Assembly: GCF_932274485.2 (NCBI RefSeq) | Contig: NC_065882.2 | Span: forward strand, 9,407,390 to 9,471,389 | Source: Patella vulgata | Lineage: Eukaryota > Mollusca > Gastropoda > Patellidae | Direction: 5' to 3' | DNA length: 64,000 nt | In this document: positions 54,687 through 64,000 of the stretch, in pieces | Layout of the letters: every line of letters starts with the position of its first letter | Position numbering within the stretch: position 1 is the stretch's first letter | Program-made: the position numbers and the translations under genes | Notes under the pieces: model-generated | Database searches by the model: none | Told to the model about the DNA's origin: nothing | What the model saw: only the letters and a program-made list of their open reading frames with translations

Positions 54687-57600
54687 CTATAACCTGAAAA
54701 ATGAAGTGATATTTTGTTGACCTTTGACCTGTGGAAGTAATTTTCTACGACAAGATTTGGGTTGGGGTTTAGTCTTTTTACTCTCTTGACTTTTGGAAGA
54801 AATTTTCTTGGAAGGCTTTTCTCCTTTCTTGGATTTCCCTTCTACGTTTATTTTACTGGCTTCAACATCTGTCTTCTGACGTTTGTTTGGCTGATCGTCC
54901 AGTTGTATATTTTCTTTATCGAAGGCTGCCGAGTCGCGTTTATTTGTGTCAGAGTGTTTTAATCCAAGATGGAGACCGTGATTTCCTGGAGCAGCGTGGA
55001 CGATTGTTTTACTGAAATATAGATTAAAAGATTAGTACCATGTGACAATAATATGAAATATTAAATTATGAATCCAATATACATAATCAATGTGACAAAA
55101 ATTAGGTATTCTCAGATTTTACAGGCAAATCCTTCGGTACATTTGCAATAACTATAGTAGTGTAATATTTACCTTGAGATAACTATAATAATGTAATATT
55201 CACCTTGAGATAACTATAGTAGTGTAATATTTACCTTGAGATAACTATAGTAGTGTAATATTTACCTTGAGATAACTATAGTAGTGTAATATTTACCTTG
55301 AGATAACTATAGTAGTGTAATATTTACCTTGAGATAACTATAGTAGTGTAATATTTACCTTGAGATAACTATAGAAGTGTAATATTTACCTTGAGATAAC
55401 TATAGTAGTGTAATATTTACCTTGAGATAACTATAGTAGTGTAATATTTACCTTGAGATAACTATAATAGCGTAATATTTATCTTGGGATAACTATAGCA
55501 GTGTAATATTTACCTTGGGATAACAATTACAGAATTTAAATTTTCTCTTAATAATTTCTCTTCTTTTGAAATTCGAACATCTTTTGGTACAGGAATTGAG
55601 TTGTAGGTGTGTTGAATATTATGTCTATCCTGTAATCCTCGTTTTTTAATCTTCATCTGATCATCAACGACAACTTCTTCATCCTGACAAACCTCGGGTG
55701 ATCTAAAAACAGAGAGAGAGAAATGGGTTTAATGTCTACTCGACAGGAGGACACAGAGAAAACCCACAAGGTTGGACAGGCAACCCTACTCCTTGTCACT
55801 TACAACTTGGGAATCAAAACTATACCAGTTGAACCAATGACAGACCCTATGATATAACGCCTATGATATAACGCCCATGCGCTAACCATTTGGCCATCCA
55901 CCCCCACCCCCGATCTACAAGAAAAACCAAACCCAACAAACTATATAGTGATAAGCTGACTTGTAGACACAGATTCTTTGGAAATGAGAAATCCTGCTTT
56001 TTTGCACCAACTGGGAAAATGCTGATTTTTTGGTTAAGCCAATTGTGTTGAAATAAAATGTCACCTGAGTCGCATCTTGATTTGATTCCAGAACATTCTA
56101 TTGGTGGGGGTGGGGGGAGAGAGAGAGAGAGAGATTGAGAGAGAGGGAGAGAGATTGAGAGAGAGAGAGAGAGAAACTAGGTCATTTTGGGACTAGATTA
56201 TGGTTCAATTTTACTTCAATAATTTAGCCACCCCACCCCCCCCATCCCGGGACAAAAGGGTAAACCAGACTGGAAAATTCTGTAAAAGTTTTTTGGCTAA
56301 TGTCTAGATCTCAAATTCAGATCTCCTGGTTAAGGATTTCTTGGCATGTAACATCTCATTAACTCAATGTTAATAATCCACTCGATACAAACCAGTTTAT
56401 TTTGGGACTAACGTATGGTAGAACTTTATTTCAATAAATCGCTTGCAAGTGGGGGTCTTTATCAGTGTGAGAAGTCTGTCTTGAAGTGAAGCCTGGGTTA
56501 TTTATGTAAATTGACTAAATGACAGACATATTAACTAAAGCGCAGCCATCAGATCACCCAACCCTCCGTTGAAGCCAAGCCTTGAAAAAAGGGGCATTAT
56601 GTAAGATTTAGATAAAGAACAGGCCGTTCTCGCTATAATATTTCAATAACCGATAATGCAAAATGAATAATAATATATTGAAAATTTCATTCAAATTACA
56701 TTATTTAGAGCGAAGTTATCAACGGTTGTATTTTTGACAAGATGTGTGCATTGATCGTAACCACCGTCCTGGTCATTTGAGTCTTAGCCTCGGTTCTCCA
56801 TTTTTAAATTAAATCATTAAATGGTCGAATGATTCTAGTCTACTTTAAATTTGAGACATACGATGGCATCGAGAGTTGATTATGGTCTTGTCATGTTAAT
56901 AAATGTTTAATTAATAATTTATATAACATTTAAGGCCCAAAGAAAGACCTGCAATAGGCAGATTTAGCTCTTACATAATGCCTTGGTTAATTTTGTAAGC
57001 GGTGATAATATCAAACATACCTGAACTGTGATAAAATACACTGTATTCTCGTTGGTGTTGTAGGATTGAGAGCAAAATCTTCTAAAAAACATTCAGAGTT
57101 ATCCCCCTTACCGGTTACTTCAGAATCTAGTAGCTGACGTAATACACGAACAGTTCTTCTCCCCAATAACGATCCACCATCACTAGCAGGCTACAAAATC
57201 AAATGAAATGTGGTTTAATGTTCTACTGTTACTGCTTCAACTGGGCTAATGAAGACGGGCATACGCCACGAGGGATATTTTGCCCAGACATATATCGAAT
57301 TCCAACTGTCAAGGGACCTTTTACATGGACGCCAATAATGCGCCCATAGAAACTTGCTTTATTCAAACTGGGCTAATGAGCTGCTAATGACGATGGGCAT
57401 ACACCATACAGTGTGCTATAAGTGAAATTTTTCCCAGACACTCATTTCGAATTCCAACTGCCAAGGGATATTTGACGTGCCCGCCAATGTGTACATAGAA
57501 ACGTGTTTTATCATCTCATCTGAACGACCATATGTTGTTCCTTGACAGACCCTCTGTCCTGATGAACTTTCTCAGTCAACACATGGATCGAACAAGTGAC

Positions 57601-60600
57601 TTCCAGGTTACCGAGCCGACGTCCTACTCACCGATCCATCATATCTGAAAGGCTACAAACAACAATATAGATACACAATCACCACAACATTGTCATAGTA
57701 ACCAAGAATAACGTGATACTGGAATAGAATGAATGGGGTTTAAAGTCTCGTCAAAACATTACTTGTCATTCTGAGACTAATATACGGTAAATTCCATGGT
57801 TATGTGTGCATCGTGAGGAGAAATTTGCTCAGACAGTGGCATTTTCAGCTAATCTTCTTCCAATTCCAACTGGTGAGGGATCTTTTATGTGCATGTCATG
57901 TTTACAATCCCAAATGGTCAGGGATCTTTTACGTGCATGTCATGTTCACAATTCCAACAGTTTAAAATCGCAATAAAGAATAGGTCTATGGGCAGCCGTC
58001 TCGGAAAAATTTCATTTTCTTGGATTTTAAAGGAGCTAAATCGCTAATATTTGGGACCTAGAAATTGACACAAATGGGTCGCAACGCATATGATAATGTA
58101 ATATGAATGTATATAAACTGATTTACATTCAGTCATTTCTGTTTTTACTGTAATTTCTAATCAGTTATGTTCGGCGAAATACGCCAGAAGTCTGAATTGA
58201 ATGACAATCTTTAATGTCTAGTTATTCCACTCTAAACCGATGGTATTTATTGCGCAATCTCTACAGATAATAATATAGCGTCACCATTTGACATGACTTG
58301 TGGAATATGTCTAGCCTCGTTCTTTGAGTCCCTTGTTCCAAATGGCGCTGAAACGCATTATGGTACACGATTCATGTACCAATGGTAAAATGTTTATTTT
58401 GTCTTGAATATTGGATATCAGAAGCCCATCTTTTCCCTGTAAGATGACAAGACCAATGTTGATTTGAACTGACAAATAATTTGTGTTTTCAATGTCGAAG
58501 ATTTTTGATGATATTGAGTTAGAGACTTAGCTACTTTAAGTAATACCTTGAATTTTTAGATCTTGTTTGTAGATCTGTGTTTTTTGGGGGGAGAAGTCAG
58601 TGCTGTACTGGCTAATAAATTAAGAGGCCTTCTCCACCCGCTCAAAAGAAAGCAAAAATAAATTACCTTGTCGGGACTAACAAGGTTTATTTTTTCTCTA
58701 TCCTCTATTATTTGTGTTAGTCTTGTGTGTAAATAATCAGCTGTGGTCTGTACATCTTCCTCTTTTAATCTGTTTGTTTTACATTTCTTAATACATGTTC
58801 TAATATTAGATATTACTCTTCTACATGCAGTTCTACAAAATATAAATACATTAGATATAACTCATCTATATACATTTCTACAAAATTTGAATAGAGAGCA
58901 GGGAAAAACGAGGCTTCAACAGGCATTGCATTCCTATTCTTTTTTATTATATTGTCTGGCTGGGCATGGTGTATGTATATTATACAGATAGAAGGTCAGA
59001 CTCGTGAACGGTTAGTGACACCCTTACATAATGTTTGTCCTGTGCGCGCCACATGTGTGTTTTTCAGGTTATCCAATATTTTTCTAGTAAGAAGGGGTGT
59101 CTATGCTTTCCATATATACCAAATGTGTCATACTTTCATTGGAATTAAAATACAGATGTGACATCATCCTTTGATGTTGGCGTATCATTATTTCCAATAA
59201 TGTACGGGCAACTTGCCAATCGTACATTATCTATACTAGATGAAATATTGGACTCGTGTGGGATAGCGTAGAATATTGAAACAACCCTCGGCTAACGCCT
59301 CGTGCAGTATCAATATACCACTTAATGTCTCGCTCTCGACCATTAAACCATACATAACTACCATATAAAAATTTTCGTGGGAATGCATCTGTAAATGTCT
59401 ATTTATAATATACAACATATACCTGATATCTGCTTCTTCTTCTACTATAGACTGTAACTTCTGTACAAAGGTAATTAACTCTCCTAGACCTTTTACAAAG
59501 GGAGCTAACTCACAATCTAGAGCTGGAGCATACGCTTTACCACCCAGTCGTAGTTTTATTATATGTGATACAGCTGTCTAAAATATCAAACAAAAAATAA
59601 GTCTCGATTTAAAATTTCAATAAAACAAAAAAAAAAAAACAGCAAAAGATTTGATATTAAATGAATGTGAAGAAATTAGTACTAAATACACAAGATTAAA
59701 TAATACCCAGATTACAGTGTGCCTGTTTAGTGTAGAAAATTAAGACGTCAAAGCACAATTTATTTCTACATTCCTGGAGGTCCCGTGTTCGATCCTGATT
59801 AAAGCTCATCAAGATTTTCCAGCATGGTTCTCTCTTCTCAGTGATGCAGGCCAGGGGGCCTGGCAAGGGACAACGTATAGTTGTTCGGATGGGACAAAAT
59901 ACTGAGGTCATGTGTAAACATTGGCTTGCACGTAAAAGAAACCTTGGCAGTTGGAATTCGATATAAGAGTAGGCCGTAGTACCAGTGTCTGGGCCAAATT
60001 GCCCTCATAGCATTCTGCACGGTGTATGTCCGTCTTCATTAGCCCAGTTGGAGCAGAAGAGTAGGACGTTAAGCTCCATTTCATTTATTTCTACATATAT
60101 TTTTGGAATAATTTTCTCAATAAATTGTCAAATAATTACCTGATACATTGGAAGTCTTTTCGACTGTGATGTATGTTTTAAAGCTGTGAAGGCATGATGC
60201 CCTAATTCTCTGTCCGGGACGTTAAATATAGTTGCTAATGCAAGCTCACTACGTGTATTCAGCAATAACTCTAAATAACATCGAAACACTCTTTGTATAT
60301 ATAACTGAAATTTTAAATAAAGTTACAAGAAAAACTGATAATGGAGAGTGAGAGAGAGAGAAATGGGGTTTAACATCCACTCAACATCAGGTAATTTCGG
60401 GACTAACATATGGTTCAATTTTATTTCAATAATTTGTTTGTGCATAGAGATCTTTTAGCAGTAGGAGGAAACCAGAGGACCTGGAGAAAACCCACGATGT
60501 TGGACAGGCGCCCCTACTCCTTGCCATGTACAACCGAGGAATCAAAACCACACCACTTGACTCAATGACTTAGCTTCTGATACAGCGCGCACTAACTATT

Positions 60601-63600
60601 CGGCCATCCAACCTCCCTTGATAATGGAGATTTTTCAGATATTTTGTAGTTTATCTAGTTAATGCAGGTTAAATGTTAGAAACCTTCGTCTCGTCCTCTA
60701 CCGATTTCTGGTACTCTTTCGCAGATATACAAACTGTCCATTTCCATTTGTGGTTACTGATAATTTCGCTTAGTCCAAGCTACTCACAATTGCCTGGATA
60801 CCTATGACTACATATTGTATAAGCTAGAGTGATGTGAGATTGTCGTGATTATCAAGCCCCTCATACTATTAAACAATGGAATGTGGTTACCGATAACCTT
60901 GCTTAGTCCAAGCTACTCACAGTTGCCTGGATACCTTTGCCTACATACTTGTGTAAGTTAGAGCGATGTGGGATTGTAGCGATTATCAAGCCACTCATAC
61001 CACAATAGAAATTTCCACCCTACTCCTTGCATTGATCCTGTGTGGAATCAAAATCAGGACACCTGACTCAATAACAGACCTTAAGATCTTGTAAAACCAT
61101 TTCCCCATCCATTCCCACGCTAACACCTGCTTATAACAAATGCAATATTTACCTGAACTGTAGATGGTGTTGTGTCTTGTGATAATGATTCCTGATAGAT
61201 CAGATTATCTAACCAAGTTATCTCCCTTGACTGATGATTTACTGTACAGGATGTGAGGTCATACTCTACTTCATACAACCCATCTATACATAACAGTTTT
61301 AACATGGACTTCTGTAAAACACAAGACAAGTGATTTATTATACATCAAATATCTGTACACTCTTTCATATATGTACATCAAATATCACTTTTCCAAACAT
61401 TATACATCAAATATCACTCTCCCATACATCAAATATCTCTACACTCTCCCATACATTATTATACATCAAATATCTGTACACTCTTCCTTCCATACATGTA
61501 CATCAAATATCTGTACACTCTCCTATACATCAAATATCTATACACTCTCCCAGACAAGTGATTTATATTTTAACAAATCAAATCAGGCTTCATATAAACA
61601 TTTACGTGTTGAGCCATCAAAGTCAAACTTCAACTGGTTGAAGAAAATCTCTAATCCAATCTGGGAGCTGTGGTGGTTCAGTAAGCAAGACACTGGCTCA
61701 TTAAACTGGAGGTCCCGAGACAGAGAGAGAAATGGGGTTTAACGTCCACTCGACACAAACAAGGTCATTTCGGGACTAACACATGGTTCAATTTTATTTC
61801 AATAATTCACTTGCACGTAGGGGTCTTTAGCAGTGGGAGGAAACCGGAGGACCCGGAGAAAACCCACGAGATTGGACAGGCGACCCTACTCCTTGTCACG
61901 TACAACCGGGGATTCGAAACCACGCCAGTTGACTCAATGATAGACCTTATGATACAGTGCGCGCGTGCTAACCATTCGGCCAGCCACCCCTCCTGGAGGT
62001 CCTGTGTTTGATCCCGATGTTGGTGGAAGGTGAGAAGGTGAATCACGATACATTGATTCAACATATATATTGTGCCAACATTAGTAAAAGACAAAAGCAA
62101 TTATAAAATCAAACCTCTAATTCTGTCGTTGGTTCACCAAAACACAATATTTTACTTTTCTTGAGATCTTTCAATAAATCTGATTCTTCTTCCACGTCTG
62201 TCGATCGTAGTTCTTGTTTTATTCGTGAATAAATATCGTAGATATCTAATTGATTCGTAGTTTTCAGTAAATCATTGTATGAATCTAACATTTTCCGTCT
62301 CTCTTCATTTGGTTCGGACAAATCAGCATCAGACTTCATTTTATAATTTTGTATAAAGTCATGATTTTTCGTTATTTCATCAATTGTTATGATGTCTTTC
62401 ACCTAAAAAAAAAAAAATCAAACAACTAATAATCATTTTATTTAAAGTAGCTAAGTCCGTAACTCAATATCATCCAAAATCTTTGATATTGAAAACACGA
62501 TTTTTTTTGCAATTTAAATCAGCATTGGTGTTGTGATCTTACCTGGAAAAGATGGGCTTCTGATATCTAATATTAAAGACAAAATAAATATTTTACCATT
62601 GGTACACGAATCGTGTACCATAATGCGTTTCAGCGCCATTTGTAACAAGGTGCTCAAAGAATGAGGCTAGACATATTCCACAAGTCATGTCAAACGGTGA
62701 TATCATATTCTTATTTGGAGAGCATACACAATAAATATTATCGGTGTTGACTGGAATAACCAGACGCTAGAAACTGACTTGCGGTTGAGACTTCTGGCGT
62801 ATTTCGCCGAACATAACTGTTGACAATTCATAGTAAAATGGACACGATTGAATGTAAAACAGTTTATATAAATTCATATTACATTATTATATGTGTTGCG
62901 ACCCATTTGTGCCAATTGCTAGGTCAAGAATATTTGCGATTTAGCTCCTTTAAATTAATAAAAATGGCTTAATCCACACTAAAAGGTATTCAAATTGACT
63001 ATTTAAAATTAATTAAGAACATAATATCAAAATATCAACTGTAGATAATCTCCTGAATTATATTTAATCGGATTAAAAAGGGGCGGAGCCACAGATTTCA
63101 GCATGTTGACTATATCCTATACGAGCGTACATCTTGTGTATGCCAAATGGTGATAAATTTTCAATTCATAAATATTTAAAATGCTCCAAATACAAAACCA
63201 GGATAGATATGGCCCCCTTTTCCATATTTCTCCCTTAACTGCGTTTGGCACTGGATAATCAGATTTATTCACTAAAACTCATCTTAGATAGCTCCATTAA
63301 AGATGCATTATGTAAGAGCTAAATCTGCCTAATGCAGGCCTTTTCTTTCGTCCTTAAATATTATATAAAATATTATTTAGATATTTATTGAATGGATTGA
63401 AACATGATCCCCATTTAATAATCTAATTTAAAAAAGTATAATCGAGACTTTGTTTATTATCTCAACACTAGTAGCAATGAAAATCGAGACTATGCTATTC
63501 TTAACAAAACAACAAACATTCATAACTTTGTTTAGAATAAAGTAATTTTACTGAAATTTTCAATATATTCCCTTTTTGCTTTTCCTAATCTTTCTTTAGT

Positions 63601-63864
63601 TTAAACTATCATCTTACATAATGCATCTTTAACTCAATCCTTGTGGTGGCAGCACCGAGTAACTCACCTTTCCTATCGATGACAGACAGAGTTGAACAGC
63701 TAATAACGAATCAGTCGTTGATAAAACGGTCATTCTTTCATTGGCTAATAATTTATATTCTCTACACAGTCGTATTAAATATTCACCAACAGTCGGGTGT
63801 CTGGTTAACGAATTGTCTACGTTCTCAGACAATGTTCGTATTAACACTGTCTGGTAGAGATTAT
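54687..63864 (-). CDS. PARPBP: PARPBP (PARI), PCNA-interacting recombination inhibitor; 5' end beyond window
   Basis: Nine exons in one frame: 63668-63864, 62115-62402, 61153-61311, 60140-60304, 59423-59577, 58667-58832, 57021-57190, 55514-55702, 54687-55011 (stop TAG 54687-54689), 603 residues visible. PARI has a UvrD-helicase-like fold without helicase activity, binds PCNA and RAD51, and restrains homologous recombination at forks. Hallmarks seen: LSTTDSLLAVQLCLS in the first visible exon, DLLKTTNQLDIYDIYSRIKQ, the signature NVPDRELGHHAFTALKH (human, from memory: NIPDRGLGREAFTDLKH), LGGKAYAP, GRRTVRVLRQLLDSE, a Lys-rich linker and the C-terminal PIP box in GQQNITSFFRL-stop (human GQAKLTQFFRL). 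The first visible exon begins in phase 2, so at least one upstream exon is missing. Introns are loaded with SINEs and MITEs. Confidence 0.95.
55146..55535 (-). repeat. 31-bp minisatellite repeating a 5' splice site of PARPBP
   Basis: Twelve occurrences of ACCTTG (one is ATCTTG) at exact 31-bp spacing from 55171 to 55512. On the coding strand each unit reads TTATCTCAAGGTAAATATTA, which copies the end of the PARPBP exon and its donor (CCCAAG|GTAAAT at 55514/55513). The first instance is the real junction. Ten of the eleven downstream copies keep GT, and the one at 55481 has lost it. Reading past the real donor gives AGG-TAA, an immediate stop. Confidence 0.94.
55711..55911 (-). repeat. SINE-A with 3' region shortened
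   Basis: Lies 9 bp upstream (genomically right) of the acceptor of the exon at 55514-55702. It carries a small duplication CTATGATATAACGC in the head. Confidence 0.85.
56109..56575 (-). repeat. Two degraded SINE-A pieces
   Basis: 56109-56230: long GA tail and 3' region. 56378-56575: CAATAAATCGCTTGCAAGTG and an eroded head. About 150 bp of unrelated or SINE-B-like sequence lies between. Confidence 0.6.
56593..56985 (+). mobile_element. MITE-1 in a PARPBP intron
   Basis: GCATTATGTAAGATTTAG to AGCTCTTACATAATGCC. The terminal TTAA is eroded, the interior complete. Confidence 0.85.
57200..57650 (-). repeat. SINE-B with duplicated 3' half
   Basis: Two tails in series (GGGCTAATGAAGACGGGCAT and GGGCTAATGAGCTGCTAATG), then one 5' half ending in a degraded head. 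Confidence 0.8.
57730..57965 (-). repeat. SINE-B, diverged
   Basis: GAATGGGGTTTAAAGTCT start. The GGGATCTTTTACGTGCATGT segment is present twice. Confidence 0.65.
58027..58539 (-). mobile_element. MITE-2 in a PARPBP intron
   Basis: Reversed relative to the copies at 52356 and 62442. Ends TTAAAGGAGCTAAATC and GACTTAGCTACTTTAA, with TTAA at 58027-58030 and 58536-58539. Confidence 0.9.
59772..60082 (+). repeat. SINE-B, 5'-truncated, with target-site duplication
   Basis: Begins CCTGGAGGTCCCGTGTTCGA and lacks box A. It is flanked by a perfect 14-bp repeat ATTTATTTCTACAT (59758-59771 and 60083-60096), so the truncation happened at insertion. Lies 57 bp from the exon at 60140. Confidence 0.93.
60348..60618 (-). 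repeat. SINE-A, full length, with target-site duplication
   Basis: 12-bp repeat TGATAATGGAGA at 60336-60347 and 60619-60630. It sits 31 bp from the acceptor of the exon at 60140-60304. Confidence 0.94.
60752..61003 (-). repeat. ~130-bp tandem duplication
   Basis: CTTAGTCCAAGCTACTCACA ... TTATCAAGCCNCTCATAC twice, a few differences. Confidence 0.8.
61335..61555 (+). repeat. Minisatellite around ATACATCAAATATCTGTACAC
   Basis: Seven to eight repeats of ACATCAAATATC(T/A) with CACTCTCCC/CTTTCC-type spacers, unit 20-35 bp, in a PARPBP intron beside the acceptor at 61312. Confidence 0.8.
61664..62030 (+). repeat. SINE-B head split by a SINE-A
   Basis: GGGAGCTGTGGTGGTTCAG at 61664 through CTGGAGGTCC, then resumption at 61993 (CTGGAGGTCCTGTGTTTGAT). 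The body is mostly lost. Confidence 0.85.
61716..61992 (-). repeat. SINE-A inserted in a SINE-B head
   Basis: Full-length reversed copy bounded by the 10-bp duplication CTGGAGGTCC (61706-61715 and 61993-62002). Confidence 0.94.
62442..62953 (+). mobile_element. MITE-2 in a PARPBP intron
   Basis: Ends TTAAAGTAGCTAAGTC and GCGATTTAGCTCCTTTAA; TTAA at 62442-62445 and 62950-62953. Opposite orientation to the copy at 58027. Confidence 0.9.
63298..63632 (-). mobile_element. MITE-1 with perfect inverted ends
   Basis: TTAAAGATGCATTATGTAAG at the left and CTTACATAATGCATCTTTAA at the right, exact reverse complements. It ends about 35 bp before the donor of the PARPBP exon at 63668. Confidence 0.92.
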
Positions 63865-63899
63865 CTGAAAGGTCAAATAAAATTCAATAATTAAACATA

Positions 63900-64000
63900 C
63901 ATTTATGCAAGAGCTAAATTTGCCTATTGTAGATCTTTCTTTAGGTCTGAAATGTTTTCTAAATTATTAGTTAGACATTAATTAACTTATCCAGACCATA
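63900..64000 (-). mobile_element. MITE-1, cut by the window edge
   Basis: ATGCAAGAGCTAAATTTGCC to TTAATTAACTTATCCAGACC, continuing past the right end. Confidence 0.82.

Noticed and set aside
55146-55535. CRISPR-like regular array
   Set aside because: Units are contiguous at 31 bp with no unique spacers, in an animal gene. It is a minisatellite.
61330-61742. Overlapping ORFs of 103 and 123 codons
   Set aside because: Generated by the ACATCAAATATC minisatellite and an adjacent SINE, inside a PARPBP intron.

Overview
The window looks like nuclear DNA of an invertebrate animal. It is AT-rich, has split genes with GT..AG introns, and is crowded with tRNA-headed SINEs, small DNA transposons and minisatellites. 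The SINEs and a multimeric repeat opening with TTATACGCCCACATTTTC resemble repeats I associate with molluscs, so a gastropod or other mollusc is my best guess; this is an inference. I saw no tRNA or rRNA gene, CRISPR array or operon structure.

Three host loci can be supported. (1) A plus-strand gene of unknown function. It has two candidate alternative first coding exons (17300-17544 and 24451-24650), both ending in phase 2. Either joins four shared exons (33084-33286, 34318-34479, 34975-35166, 36081-36229) in an unbroken frame, giving 316 or 301 residues with a very basic C-terminus. (2) A short plus-strand ORF (48996-49424, 142 aa) with two CxxC pairs and acidic and basic patches, function unknown. 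(3) A minus-strand gene in at least nine exons (63864 down to 54687), recognised as PARPBP (PARI), the PCNA-binding, UvrD-like recombination inhibitor. Its 5' end lies beyond the right edge, and its last exon ends in a PCNA-interacting PIP box.

Most of the rest is mobile DNA. Two SINE families (called SINE-A and SINE-B here) account for about forty copies, several with clean target-site duplications. Three MITE families are flanked by TTAA, and one of their copies has inserted into another copy of its own family. There are also a 203-bp Helitron-like element whose insertion site can be reconstructed exactly, hAT-like mini-elements, a Tc1-type transposon (44727-46253) with perfect terminal repeats but two stops in its transposase, and a LINE 3' end. 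Minisatellites of 30-140 bp units occur every few kilobases.

The most unusual signal is that two minisatellites lie exactly on splice junctions. A 48-bp array carries repeated copies of the 3' splice site of an exon of the unknown gene. A 31-bp array carries repeated copies of the 5' splice site of PARPBP's penultimate exon. In both cases use of a decoy site would bring in an immediate stop codon. A third array, just upstream of the first alternative start codon, repeats a four-codon upstream ORF. In addition, two inverted copies of a ~510-bp MITE bracket five PARPBP exons that together keep the reading frame.
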